64,000 nucleotides of DNA from Fragilaria crotonensis (lineage: Eukaryota > Bacillariophyta > Fragilariophyceae > Fragilariales > Fragilariaceae): positions 1 to 64,000 of the forward strand of contig JAKSYS010000088.1 of NCBI GenBank assembly GCA_022925895.1, written 5' to 3'. This document shows positions 43,273-53,966 of the stretch, one piece after another. The number at the start of each line of letters is the position of its first letter. The first letter of the stretch is position 1. The notes below the pieces were generated by a model. The model made no database searches. It had not been told where the DNA came from and saw nothing but the letters and a program-made list of their open reading frames with translations. The translations under genes were made by a program, and so were the position numbers.

Positions 43273-43732
43273 CTAGTATTTATGTAGCATCCACTTGGGG
43301 ATGTAGTAATGGGTGCAAGTGACAAGTACTGTGGTAGGTTCATGCACTGCATAACCTACTTCGTTGCCGGGTTCGGCTGAAGAAAAATGGATTCCTCGTT
43401 GTTTATATCCACTCAAGGCAGCATGGGTGACGATCTTTACTTTCCGCGTCGAGAAGAGACAATTAGTTGCCATAGTACATTGCTGGGATCCGTTCCTCAT
43501 GGAGCCAAAACTTGGGAAGCAATCCCATCTCCGAGGCCGTCCTCATAGTGAACAGGACCCAAAGCACGATTAACGCGATTACACAACGTAACGCGCCGCT
43601 GAAGTGCTCACTGCCACATCTCTTTCTACCCGCAGTCGGTCCATTCGTCACAGCTTCCTGGACTTCCGGTAGGTCGAGTGGGATAGCCTCATATACTTCC
43701 AAATCCGTGGATAGTGGCAACTCGTCCGTCAT
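43273..43732 (-). CDS. Small single-pass membrane protein, unknown function
   Basis: About 152 residues. The N-terminus is acidic (MTDELPLSTDLEVYEAIPLD), then basic, then one membrane segment (ALRCVIALIVLWVLF). The C-terminal part lies in a second frame from about 43490 downward: STRKVKIVTHAALSGYKQRG, FSSAEPGNEVGYAVHEPTTV, YYIPKWMLHKY. One C fewer in ATCCCAG would join the frames (HEERIQQCTMATNCLFSTRK). Not recognised as a named family. It converges on the MsrA gene, with only 174 bp between the stops. Confidence 0.5.
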
Positions 43733-44588
43733 GGTCAATCTCGAGAACGATTTTGTTTGTTGTTCACGTGAAGACTCCGAGTTCCGAGTATTACAAATTA
43801 CAAGTACATGAGTTTACTCGCCCATGTCCCATGTACATCGCACGAGTACTGCTAATTCAGTACGACGTACATTCCCAGTAGCACTCGTATTCTTCCGAGA
43901 ATTGGTGTCTTGGAGATGATCACGTCTCCCTTCTCCCGCGATTGCACAATGCCACAGGTACATTGGTACAAGTACCTGGTTCAATCAACGCTCACCGAGT
44001 GCGTTTCAGACTAAATGTTGAATAGGAACGGTAAATGACGGTTTCTCGGGATTGATGACAACATCTCCACGATTGAAGAACAACCGAGACTACAGTACCG
44101 TTAACGGTATGCATACAAGTACGATACCTGGTACGTATTTTGCTCGCATGCCAATTGCGAATGTCACAGCTCAACACCGGGACTTCCGATTGAAGCACTC
44201 TCAAAGGCATAAGCATCCAGAAATGAACGACAGCCTAGAGCCTAGATCCTGAATTGAGGAGTGAGAGTGATGTGGAAATGGCAATCGGAGGTGCCGCGGA
44301 AAACCTTGGTACACCTACCAACATGGAGCATTCTCCACCAGAAAAAACACTCATCGCATGGATGTTCACTTATAACGTTGTTCCGATCGAAAAGGGTGGC
44401 GTGACGCCAGACCTATACAGAGACGACCAACTTGCTGCGAAACCGTCAATGAGTTTGAGGCACACTAAGGATAACATCAGCTTTAGGACTTAGCCCAAAT
44501 AACGGAAAGCTGTATCTCCAACAACATATACCAAATGCAAAGTTGCACTTGCTTTCCTTTCCGTGCAGTCGTTCCAATGACTTTTGAC
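43733..44588. other. Intergenic, possibly one small ORF
   Basis: About 860 bp between two minus-strand genes. GTAC words lie at 43800-43890 and 44090-44140. A small plus-strand frame (44278-44493) is listed separately with low confidence. Confidence 0.45.
44278..44493 (+). CDS. Small hypothetical ORF, unsupported by homology
   Basis: 71 codons from ATG to TAG (MAIGGAAENLGTPTNMEHSP, then AWMFTYNVVPIEKGG). Composition is protein-like, but no family, signal or intron supports it, and it may overlap the 3' UTR region of the antisense elongase gene. Confidence 0.2.
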   Translation: MAIGGAAENLGTPTNMEHSPPEKTLIAWMFTYNVVPIEKGGVTPDLYRDDQLAAKPSMSLRHTKDNISFRT

Positions 44589-45651
44589 TTAAGCTTCCTT
44601 CTTGATTGCCTTCTTCTTTGGCGAGGAAGACTTGACGAAGTAACGGCTGATGAAGAATTGCAGAAAGAGAAAGAGGTAGCTGCCATACATGCAAAAGGCT
44701 GCCAAATTGTTGCTGTGCGAAATGGTGCAACTGTCCGACCCCACGTAGATGAAATTGAGCACAGTAAAGGTCACCCCGACGAACATTTGCGATATTTGCA
44801 AGACAGTCACTGTCATGGCCCAGGGTGGTCGAATCTTAATGGCCATGAGGAAGTAATAGAAGTACATGACTGAATGCACACCGTAGTTCATTTGGACAAA
44901 GAAGATTCCGCTTGGGGTGTGGGTGACATACGAATGCCAGCAATACAGCAAGACGGTAATATGATGGTACCAATGCAAGAAGATGAGAGGCTTTTTGTGA
45001 ACGACAATAAAAAGAGTATCGAGGAGTTCACTGGATTGGAAACAAGAGTGAGTTGGTTAATCTGCCAAGGTTTCGGGCCGCATAAGAGACTGCACATTAC
45101 TTACGGAAATTTGGACAAGATGAAAAGTTGCACCCACAATCCTGTGCTTCCCGATCCATAGGTATGTTCCGGGTCGGTGCAGAGCGCTCCCTTCATGGAA
45201 TTGGTCAGGAGAATATGAATAGTGTACGGCAAGACGCGAACAAATCCAATGGCACTAAAGAGAGATAGTCCCAAATTCCACAAGGACATTGCGCCGCGCC
45301 AGTTCCAAGGACTGCGATTCTTGAAATAGGACTTTCCCAAGACGATGCCTACACCGTAGAGGATGACAGCAAGAACGGGAACAATGGGAGAGTCCATCAT
45401 CCAATGCAAAACGTCCGCAGGTTCATATTTGATTTCATAGCTGTCAAAAGCGAAACGCAAGGGAGGGGCATTTATGTCAGAGGAGTCTTACAATCGAAGT
45501 GGGATGATACAGAACGATGGTCAATGGCCTTCGTTTCGCTTTTCTTTCCAATGTCAACTTACTTCAAATAAAAATGCTTGATAATTGGGTATAGGCACGT
45601 AATCTCTTCAAACTCCACACCTCGAGTATTCGTTCGAATACAATCTGCCAT
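44589..45651 (-). CDS. ELO-family very-long-chain fatty acid elongase
   Basis: The condensing enzyme (3-ketoacyl-CoA synthase) of ER fatty-acid elongation. Three exons: 45563-45651, 45105-45440 and 44589-45030, with introns of 122 and 74 nt. They splice to exactly 289 codons (288 residues). ELO hallmarks are LSKFPELLDTLFIVVHKKP (spliced) and the histidine box HWYHH, then NYGVHSVMYFYYFLMA. About six to seven membrane segments. The C-terminus ends KKKAIKKEA, a lysine-rich ER retrieval signal. The start at 45651 (MADCIRTNTRGVEFEEITC) is found only by splicing. Chain specificity (saturated or PUFA) cannot be settled; HWYHH, rather than HxVHH with Q, is seen in several PUFA elongases. Confidence 0.93.
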
Positions 45652-46936
45652 AGCGATTGTTGCGCTTGAGAGCTATAGATTGGATATGTATCGCACCAGC
45701 AATTGTGAGGAGTACTCGACTACAGCAATCCAGCTCGTCGAAAGCGACTATCCTTTCGATGAATGAGGCAATGAGGAGGATGTTTGTAGCAACCAATTGC
45801 ACTTCGTTTAAAATCAGTACTGGAACACTGGAGTTGCCTTTGTACGTAGTTTTGGTACGAGGAAGTTGTTCAGGAAAAATGCTGAACGCGGACGACAGTG
45901 CCGCGCCTCGGTTTTTGTCATTCCGAAGGCAGCGCACATTGCACCCTATCGATGATACCGAGAGAGGCGTAGAAAAGCCAATGCTGAATTTGCCATCTTC
46001 CGTAGGTCGCACGTGCGGCTGAGATCGTGTGATCGATGACACTTGAGAAGGGACACCGGGTTGACAGACGTCGTGATGTCGACAGAAGTCACCTATAAAA
46101 GTGTCAGGAGGTCCCGGAATATTTGCTTTCGGGCTACCGTAGTTTTTCTTTCATGTTTAAGGACTTTTTCATGTTTTGCGTGCCATGACGTGATAACCTT
46201 CACTCTTGACAAAACAAGTCTCGATTTGAAAGTTCTTATACATCATAGAAACCCCAGGAAGACTGGAAGACTTCCGTCCTCCGCTCATTTGGAAAAGTGA
46301 TGGTCCAAAATAGGCTTTTAACAGTGTATACGCAGCTCTAATTAGGACAGTGCAGTACCGACCGGTACCGAAAGGAAGCAAAAGGGAGAAAATAGTGTTT
46401 ATGGTAGCTTCAATTTGCTTAAGTACTGCGGACTTCCTTCTGCCGTCAGTGCGATAACCTGACCATCAGTACTCGGTGCTCAAATTTTGAAGTACTCAGT
46501 GCCGTATGGTGTAGTACTAGGGAGCGTCTTGCTTGTGTGTGTGGTCAGGCTGCACGGTCATTGCAGGGTACGTTTGTACTCTGAACTCTGAACACAGTCT
46601 GTGGATCAACTGGTACCAGGTACCGTAAAGGTACTCCGGAATACATACGATAGGAGTGGATGTTTTTTTTACTCGACGACGTCATGCGATTTGAATGCAC
46701 AAGGCCAGTATTACAATACAACAGTATTTTTCTGCCGGTACATATATAGTGTCATACGCTGGCTGTTCTTGTGCAGTACTATCGAGGAATTGAAAATGAT
46801 AACCATCATGCTCATGTTACTTCCACGTCGACCCCTTCCTCGTATAATACAGTGCAATCTAGAGGAAGTTATTGTTTGTATTCTTGGACGAAGATTGTCT
46901 CGCCGGTGACTCGTAGCTGTGGCAGGGCTCTATTAC
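45652..46936. other. Intergenic, no supported gene
   Basis: About 1.3 kb between the ELO start and the V-ATPase-like gene stop, both minus strand. It is GTAC-rich at 46440-46660. Frames of about 120-144 codons on both strands at 45.6-46.0 kb overlap each other and match nothing. Confidence 0.5.
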
Positions 46937-47649
46937 TTACTCTCCACAGTAGAAGACTTGTTGACTGAGAATAATCGATGCAATAAGTCCGTACAACGCA
47001 ATGTTTCCGGCAAACACTTGAATCAAAACCATGGAGACAAAGAGTCTATCTCCGCCACCGGCCAACCTCTTATCGCGTGCCGCACCAACTCCAGATCCTT
47101 TGCTGCGTCTCGATCCCATCTTGAGTTCGACATCAAACGTTCCACACGCTTGCACAGCAGCATCGCCAGCAATTCCAATGCAAAACCCAGATCCCAATCC
47201 ACTCAATCCACAGCAGAGACCAGCCGCCAGATGAGCCGCTCCAGTATAAAGAGAATACTTGTTCTCATTTGAACCGACAGAGGGTCGGGTAATGGCACCC
47301 ACCAAAATAATGGCTGTGATGAGACCGTAAATTCCATTGACTCCGGCCATGACGACCGGAATTAAGTTTCTCCAGATTTGTTCGGGAGTCTTGATACCGG
47401 CTCGCATGATTCCGACACCGGCTTTGGCAGTACCCGCCGCGGCACCAACATCTGCAGTGATGGATATGAGTAAACACGCAGTGGTAACAGCAAGGCAGCG
47501 ATTGTGGTCGGTGTGCAATTCAGGGACAGTTGAAAGGTTGTGACCGCAGATCTCGGTTTCCACTACTTACTTGCAAAGACAATAGATGCCATGACACCCA
47601 TGTATCCCAGGAAAGGGGCAATCGACGGACAACTCTCGTAACCTCTCAT
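46937..47649 (-). CDS. V-ATPase subunit c-like proteolipid lacking the proton-carrying Glu
   Basis: A membrane-ring proteolipid of the V0 sector family. Exon 1, 47571-47649, and exon 2, 46937-47451, are joined by a 119-nt intron; 197 residues. Four membrane helices match subunit c: SCPSIAPFLGYMGVMASIVF, GTAKAGVGIMRAGI, RNLIPVVMAGVNGIYGLI, AAHLAAGLCCGLSGLGSGF. Helix 4 reads LFVSMVLIQVFAGNIALYGL where normal subunits have IFAEVLGLYGL: the essential Glu is Gly (codon GGA). The loop before helix 4 is about 28 residues longer and basic (GSRRSKGSGVGAARDKR). So this is either a divergent paralogue that cannot carry protons alone, or a specialised ring member. The start at 47649 is the only Met before the CPSIAPF segment. 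Confidence 0.87.
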
Positions 47650-48617
47650 GATGGCAATCTATTTGTCGTCACAATTGGGAGGGTTGATCAACGACGGTAA
47701 AATCGAGTATGTACCGGTCTCGAACTTCTTGTCGCTCAAATTTTTGCTGGCACAGCAATGACGGCAAGTGGGAGGCCAGAGATTAGGTGTTCGTGAAAGA
47801 CGGATTAGAAAGCGAAAATCCGGATTTTTACGGTCATGATCCTTACATTTGAATTGCACGTAATACAGTAATAAAGATGTGCTAAACTTCGCCAACGGCT
47901 CCAATTCGAAAGTGACGTCTTACGGGACTGATGTTTACTGTACGGAACTGTACGGTAACCGAATCTGGCAGAAAATGCGCATTTCATGCGAACTACCTCG
48001 TCGTACCGGTTAACAGGCAGTACTAGCTAGCTTACAGTACTTGAGTACGCGCAATCAACAGTCTGTACTTGCACCGACTGGTAGTACAGTACTTCGTAGT
48101 ACTGTTGTTCCCAATTCGGAGTTCAATGTACTCATACCTCATACGTGTACTGTACCGCACATACACCGAGACACCGAGTAGACTACTCCCAGACTCCCAG
48201 TACATCGTAATATCGTATTTAATCGTACAGTATCTTGGTATTGTACGATAGCCAGTTGAAGTACTGTGGTACCGTAGACCGTAGATCATTACTTGTAGTA
48301 CTGTAGTATGCATTAATATTCTGGGTACTGGGTAGGCGAAGGTACGGTACCGGTACTTGTACGCTCATACTACAGTACTAGTTTACTTTTCTAGTAGAGC
48401 ATGCATATTCATATGAATGATAAAGACACACATTTTATTACACAAAGCGAAGCATGATTTTATTTCATCTTTTCGAGTTGCTTGATGTACGATGTACGAT
48501 GTACAGACCGGATAATCCGAGATTTACGAATGGATGTTGTGTACTTGTATCTTGTGTACCAGGTACGCAGATCGCATATGTCATGCATACTATGCATAGC
48601 ATAGTCCATACATACAT
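47650..48617. promoter_or_regulatory. Divergent intergenic region, GTAC-palindrome rich
   Basis: Nearly 1 kb between divergent genes. 48010-48390 is one of the densest patches of AGTACT, GTAC and TACAGTAC words in the window. No coding sequence. Confidence 0.45.
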
Positions 48618-50744
48618 ATGCGTATGTATTCACCATCCACTGGTAGTCTGAAGTCTGCCGTCTGCAGACACTTTTCGATCCATCGACTTCATCTCGCGCT
48701 TAGTCTTTCGGCACGCTCTCTCTGGCCACAAGCACAACCTCATCTGAACAAGGCGATGCTGATCCTTCCACCCCAACGCTATGAACGTCAACGCCGATGG
48801 AGCTCAGGAGAACTGCGATCCTTCCAATTCTCGACCGGAGTGAACCATGTTGAAGACCCCTTGAACGTTGATACGACTGTTACAACTGCACCGGCACCTA
48901 TCACAATCCCATTTGTCTTGGAGCCCCTTGGCAGTCCTCTTCCCCGTGATGAACACGCGTGTTCGGTTTCGCTCCCAACGTGGTCTTCGGTCGTGGGCTA
49001 CGAAGAAGGAAATCCGGCTGTAACTTCACAAATGAGTTGTGGATATCCCCGTTTTGTCTATCATCCTTACATTCTACAACTCATGGATCATGTCATCGAA
49101 AACTACGGGTCGAAGGATCAAGATTGTCTCATTCTTCCCACAGCCGAAGCCGCCGCTCGATGCCAAACCTTTCTCCAACAGGCTGTCTATGGAACAGGAA
49201 CTACAAACAATTCCAACACGTCTTCGAGTCTCACAGACAACGCCCTTGTCGACGCGACGACACGAACCAATAACATTGATCACCTCCAACTAACAGTGGC
49301 CGACGGAATTGTCATTCATGCAGTCCTCTTTCCCGCAGAAACCTTGGCCGGGACAGAAGCCAAGGCATACTGGCAACATACGGGCGAAATTGTTTCCTCC
49401 CGTCGTGCTGAAATTGTGCTCACACGAGGATTGGGAGTGCCATTGCGAAAACTCGTTGTGACGACTCCGACGACGTCGTCATCAAGCGATTCCGTTGTGC
49501 CACCACCGTTGGTGTACCATGCTGCACAGGAATCCTGCGAGACGGTCTATACGAAATTACAAGAACGAATCGCGCAATTGACCAAGGTACCGCCATCGCA
49601 TGTCCACTTGGTACCATCAGGAATGGCGGCGATTTATCAAGCGCTGAGAGCCAGTCGGAGGTTGAAGCTTCAGGAACAGCGACAGCAACAGAATCAAGCA
49701 GGCAATAGCAAGACGAGTGTGAATGGTGGTGCAAGTATTGTATTTGGTTTCCCATATCTGGATACGCTCAAGTTATGTTCCCGAAAGGAATTCTGTCCCG
49801 GTGGTGTCGAATTCTTTGGACGAGGGAATGAAACAGATTTGGAAGACTTGGAGACGCTGCTGCAACAACAGAATCAAGACTACTGTGCGCTTTTCACTGA
49901 AGTACCTTCGAACCCACTGTTGCAAACTCCCGACGTCCACAAATTGCGAGAATTGGCGACGAAGCATGATTTTGCTCTCATTGTCGACGATACGATTGGA
50001 AACTTCGCCAACATTAGTATGTTGGGCGCTCCCGATGATTGCCACGAAAGTGGTGGTAGTGCCGATGCCATTTGTACCTCCCTTACCAAACTCTTTTCCG
50101 GTCGCGGTGATGCCATGGCTGGCAGTTTGGTGGTCAACCCAAACACCGAGACTGGTGCCAAGTTGCAAGCGGATTTGGAACGTCAGAAGGACAGCGGTGG
50201 CTTGTTCGTTGCGGACGCATGGGCCGTGCTGCGCAATTCACAAGATTTTTTAGAACGGAATGCTCGAATCAACGAAACAGCGGAACAACTTGCTGATTGG
50301 CTTTCCAACCATAAAGATGTTGAGAAAGTGTACTACCCAAAATACACAGATCTTTACAATCGAATTTCGACAGGACGCGGCTATGGCGGGCTCCTGAGCA
50401 TCCTCTTGGAACAGCACATCTGCCAACGAACATTCTACGACGCGTTGGGCATCAGCAAGGGCCCATCCCTCGGCACCAACTTTTCTCTCATGTGCCCCTA
50501 TACGTTGTTGGCGCACTACCATGAATTGGATTTTGCAATGACGTACAACGTGCAACCTAACTTATTGCGAATCACGATTGGTTTGGAACCCCGGGATGTG
50601 CTGCAAGATAGATTTGAACAGGCGTTTGAGAAGAGCAGATTGCATCCGCCGTTGCCCAAACTAGGACAACAGAAGCGTATGTACAGCACGACGAGAAAGT
50701 TGGCTCGATTCGGACAGATGATTGGTTCTAGGCTTGTCCGATAA
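48618..50744 (+). CDS. Cystathionine gamma-synthase, long fungal-like form
   Basis: A PLP enzyme of the Cys/Met-metabolism fold type I family that joins an activated homoserine ester and cysteine in transsulfuration. One exon, 708 residues, far longer than bacterial forms (~400); the extra ~300-residue N-terminal domain resembles that of fungal cystathionine gamma-synthases. The PLP core has VPSGMAAIYQALRASRRL, FTEVPSNPLLQTPDV, ALIVDDTIGNFANI and the Schiff-base Lys in CTSLTKLFSGRGDAMAGS (about residue 490). The C-terminal domain has GPSLGTNFSLMCPYTLLAHY. A basic, Ser/Arg-rich start (LKSAVCRHFSIHRLHLALSL) suggests organelle import. Starts at codons 1 and 3 are both possible. Confidence 0.88.
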   Translation: MRMYSPSTGSLKSAVCRHFSIHRLHLALSLSARSLWPQAQPHLNKAMLILPPQRYERQRRWSSGELRSFQFSTGVNHVEDPLNVDTTVTTAPAPITIPFVLEPLGSPLPRDEHACSVSLPTWSSVVGYEEGNPAVTSQMSCGYPRFVYHPYILQLMDHVIENYGSKDQDCLILPTAEAAARCQTFLQQAVYGTGTTNNSNTSSSLTDNALVDATTRTNNIDHLQLTVADGIVIHAVLFPAETLAGTEAKAYWQHTGEIVSSRRAEIVLTRGLGVPLRKLVVTTPTTSSSSDSVVPPPLVYHAAQESCETVYTKLQERIAQLTKVPPSHVHLVPSGMAAIYQALRASRRLKLQEQRQQQNQAGNSKTSVNGGASIVFGFPYLDTLKLCSRKEFCPGGVEFFGRGNETDLEDLETLLQQQNQDYCALFTEVPSNPLLQTPDVHKLRELATKHDFALIVDDTIGNFANISMLGAPDDCHESGGSADAICTSLTKLFSGRGDAMAGSLVVNPNTETGAKLQADLERQKDSGGLFVADAWAVLRNSQDFLERNARINETAEQLADWLSNHKDVEKVYYPKYTDLYNRISTGRGYGGLLSILLEQHICQRTFYDALGISKGPSLGTNFSLMCPYTLLAHYHELDFAMTYNVQPNLLRITIGLEPRDVLQDRFEQAFEKSRLHPPLPKLGQQKRMYSTTRKLARFGQMIGSRLVR

Positions 50745-51440
50745 GAAACTGGAAGACTTGGTGACACGAAGCGCCGCTCCGCTGATACTGGCCTTGTGCA
50801 CGTGATTGAGCTGTCCTGTGTGGGCGATCGACATGAAGTGTTGTTACTCGTTCAGCTTGATCCGATTTCTACAGTACGTCTCGTACTTGATGCGGAATAA
50901 CGAAGCACTGACAGGCGATGGGCTTTGTGAAGGGGAGTGGACAGCGATATCCAATCTATAGCGTTTTGCTACTAGACTATGTTCTGGCTTAGCAACATTT
51001 CGTTTTCGATACGAGAACCGTTTCGTCTGGAAGGCTGTCCCGGGCTTGCTTGAACGAAGCGTCAGGCAACAATCCTGTCAGGGTGGCATCTCTAGCTCTG
51101 AGGATGGTAGTTGGAACGTGGTAATGATGTTGAGATAGATGAAAACCAACACTGTGTACTGTGACCAGGATGGACATTTTACCTGAATGGCTTTGCTGAT
51201 AGCCACAATTAAGTTCAAGCATATTTACCAGGGAACCATGAATGGAGTTCTCAAGGACTCCTTGATCATCCAATCGACCAACCCCAGCAAAGCGTAGCTT
51301 TTTGACAATAAGCTTGCAAATGACGTATTTGGTCAATCGACCGATGTAACAGGCAACGTTGCTAATCACAAAAGTGTTCTGGGAGTAAAGATAGAAAGCA
51401 TAGTCGTATATAACAAAGAAGTGATCTAAAGGTTAACAAC

Positions 51441-51750
51441 TTATTCAAACTTTCTCATGGGCAACCTTTAAACCCTCCCTGGCCTTATTTCTTGAGGGGT
51501 AAAGGAGCTTCAGTAACATTTGATATCCGGGGTGTTTTGTCATCGGTGAAGAAGGTGGTGATGTTTGTTTGCAAAGGACCTTGTTGGAGGTTTTATTCAA
51601 ACTTCTCAAAGACAACCTTTTAAACCCTCCCTGGCCTTATCTCTGGAGGGGTGAAGGAGTTTCCGTAATATTTGATATCCGGGGTGTTTTGTCATCGGTG
51701 AAGAAGGTGGTGATGTTTGTTTGCAAAGGACCTTTGTTGGAGTTTCAAAA
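51441..51750. repeat. 152-bp tandem duplication, two copies
   Basis: Copies start TTATTCAAAC at 51441 and 51593. They share AAACCCTCCCTGGCCTTAT and GATATCCGGGGTGTTTTGTC and differ at a handful of sites. It may be part of the adjacent decayed transposon. Confidence 0.85.
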
Positions 51751-52200
51751 CACATGCACCTCTAATTTGTTTGAGCCGATGTCACCGAAGTGATCAGTGA
51801 AAATGTTAAATTTCTGCAGCTTAGCTTGATTGAATCTCCCAGGCAAGTGCATCTGGCCTGCTGGTCATGTTCGCTGGCATTACATGAGAGCCAAAGTGAC
51901 CTGGTCAGAGTATGTAGCGCCTTGAGAATCTGTATGGTCATGTGATTGCCGGCAGAATAGTCGCTTTTGCTTGCATCAAACATTGTGTTATTCATAAGGA
52001 AAGTAAAGTCACAGTATCTGGAAACTGGTTTCTAGGAAAACGTCCATATCTTGTCAGGAAAACAACCTAAGTAATCTGGGACTCGCCTCATCACCCATGA
52101 GCTAGTAGTACAAGTTTAAACAGAGTAGCTGTACTAGAAGAAGTATTCAATGTATCCACACACTTCATAGCCAACTTCTTATGGCACAAACTGATAGATC

Positions 52201-52551
52201 TCATGACATGTACTCTGACAACACTATCACCCCAGGACCAGCATCCACTTTCAATATGACAGGACCTTGATTCAGCTTTTCTGTAAATGGATCAAGCACT
52301 GCTGTCTTGTTCAAGTTTGGATGAAGTGGCATGATCACCTGCTCAATGTTTTCATCAAGCAGTGGTGAGTCATCCATCAACCCTCTCATGCCTCTTGTTG
52401 CACCACCCCTGTGAAGTGCAGGATTATGATGAGACCCTGCAGCCACAGCATGGACCGGGATGAATTCAAAGATCACTTGGACCTCTATGAAAAAGGAAGA
52501 TAACTGTATTTGGTGGAGTTGAGACATTGTGTAGGTTTTCTGACACAACAA
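52201..52551 (-). pseudogene. Diatom-type DDE transposase remnant
   Basis: Reads HPNLNKTAVLDPFTEKLNQG then PVILKVDAGPG, which recalls the catalytic region of DDE transposases abundant in diatom genomes (usual form PNxxKTxxLDPxTxKLxxGPVxLKxDxGPGR). Neighbouring frames downstream carry stops, so only a fragment is left. A plain DNA transposon, long inactive. Confidence 0.5.
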
Positions 52552-53030
52552 GGTTGCATAGTAGAAAGATAATGCAAGCTGAAGTCCATATTTATCTTTA
52601 TTTGGCTAAACAATTCATCCTGAAGACAATTGCACGTACTTTGAGCCTGTCAACAAAGCAAAGGTCTGCAGAACAAGGGCAATGATGCCTTACCATCCAA
52701 AGCAGGGCAACAACAGTAGTCATAAACACTTCAAGATGTTGTCAAAATGGTGAGTTTCATGTCAATACTGCCATCTGAAGATGTTATCTTGAACATTTTG
52801 TAATTCTGATGTTTTTGCAGGTGATCATCTCCCTTTACTATTTACTGGGTTGTGCGTTGTGCGCATGGACATTCTGACGAGCAAGCAACCTGCCATAGTA
52901 TATCGAAACTCCACCTGTTCCAATGTTCTATTACATGACACGGCCACATGCGCCATGGCGCCATGTATTCAACAGTGCAACCTTCCAGTATGACAGTACA
53001 TGGGCATGACGTATGAAATGTTCTCCGGAG

Positions 53031-53600
53031 CAGGGATGCGCACAATAATATTGTCAATATATTGCAATACATGTTACTTGCAATACAATATATTGCAATA
53101 CTCGTTTACGCCAATACAATATATTGGTATTGTGATTCGAACCAATACAATATATTGTATTGTCAGGACAGCCAATACAATATATTGTATTGTCACGACG
53201 CACCAATACAATATATTGTTGTCAGGACAAAGCAATACAATATATTGTTAACAATATATTGCAATACAATATATATTGTTGCACATCCTGAGATACAGTT
53301 CTATTAGTACAGTGCTGTACTCCGAGTACACAGTAATACCAAACAGCCGCTGCTTTTGCACGTATCAGTCAGTATTACGCTACTTACAATATATTGTACA
53401 ATATATTGCAATATTGGTATTGTGAGATGAACCAATACAATATATTGTAGTGTCAGGGCGGACCAATACAATATATTGTATTGTCAGATCGCACCAATAC
53501 AATATATTGTATTACCAGATCGCACCAATACAATATATTGTTAACAATATATTGCAATACATTGTAATACAATATATTGTTGCATTGTTGCGCATCCCTG
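53031..53600. mobile_element. hAT-like MITE filled with a palindromic minisatellite
   Basis: A 570-bp element with perfect 12-bp terminal inverted repeats CAGGGATGCGCA/TGCGCATCCCTG, flanked by 8-bp copies of CTCCGGAG (53023-53030, 53601-53608). An 8-bp duplication and CAGGG termini fit the hAT superfamily. The interior is built of about a dozen copies of CAATACAATATATTG at about 30-bp spacing, often as the perfect palindrome CAATACAATATATTGTATTG. A decayed inner terminus (TGCACATCCTG near 53281) suggests two fused or nested copies. No transposase. Confidence 0.8.
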
Positions 53601-53608
53601 CTCCGGAG

Positions 53609-53966
53609 AGCAGGCTTCCCTATTTGAGGTTTTTTTTCTTAAATGAGGACAAAAATCCTCATTTAATTTTTGAAATCGCCCTCAAATAAGGGTGACGTCA
53701 TACATACTGACGTAGAAAAACACGTAGGAATTTGGATTATGTCCGTTGTCAGTACCAGTACAGGGACTGGTGCAGTACGACAGTAGCCTGTCAGGGGTTG
53801 ATGAAGTCTCATGTCTCAAGTACATTCGGGTTAGGGATGTTATTCCTGGTACAAAAACTACGTAGAGTGTACGGACCCTCAAATAAGCCCTCATTTAATT
53901 TTCAAAATCGCCCTCAATTAGCTATTTGAGTGCAAATGAGGACAATTCCTCAAATATGGAACCCAG
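53609..53966. mobile_element. Second MITE abutting the hAT-like MITE and sharing its target sequence
   Basis: Termini CAGGCTTCCCTATTTGAGG (from 53611) and, on the other strand, CTGGGTTCCATATTTGAGG (16 of 19 match). A third CTCCGGAG follows at 53967-53974. Subterminal direct repeats CCTCATTTAATTTT recur at 53659 and 53890. The sharing of one target octamer shows insertion at, or into, the first element's duplication. Confidence 0.7.

Noticed and set aside
45608-46042. 144-codon minus-strand frame upstream of the elongase
   Set aside because: It overlaps elongase exon 1 in a different frame; spliced evidence fixes the elongase start at 45651 instead.
53000-53307. Overlapping plus-strand frames reading repeated QYNILY peptides
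   Set aside because: They are translations of the CAATACAATATATTG minisatellite inside a MITE, with no gene features.
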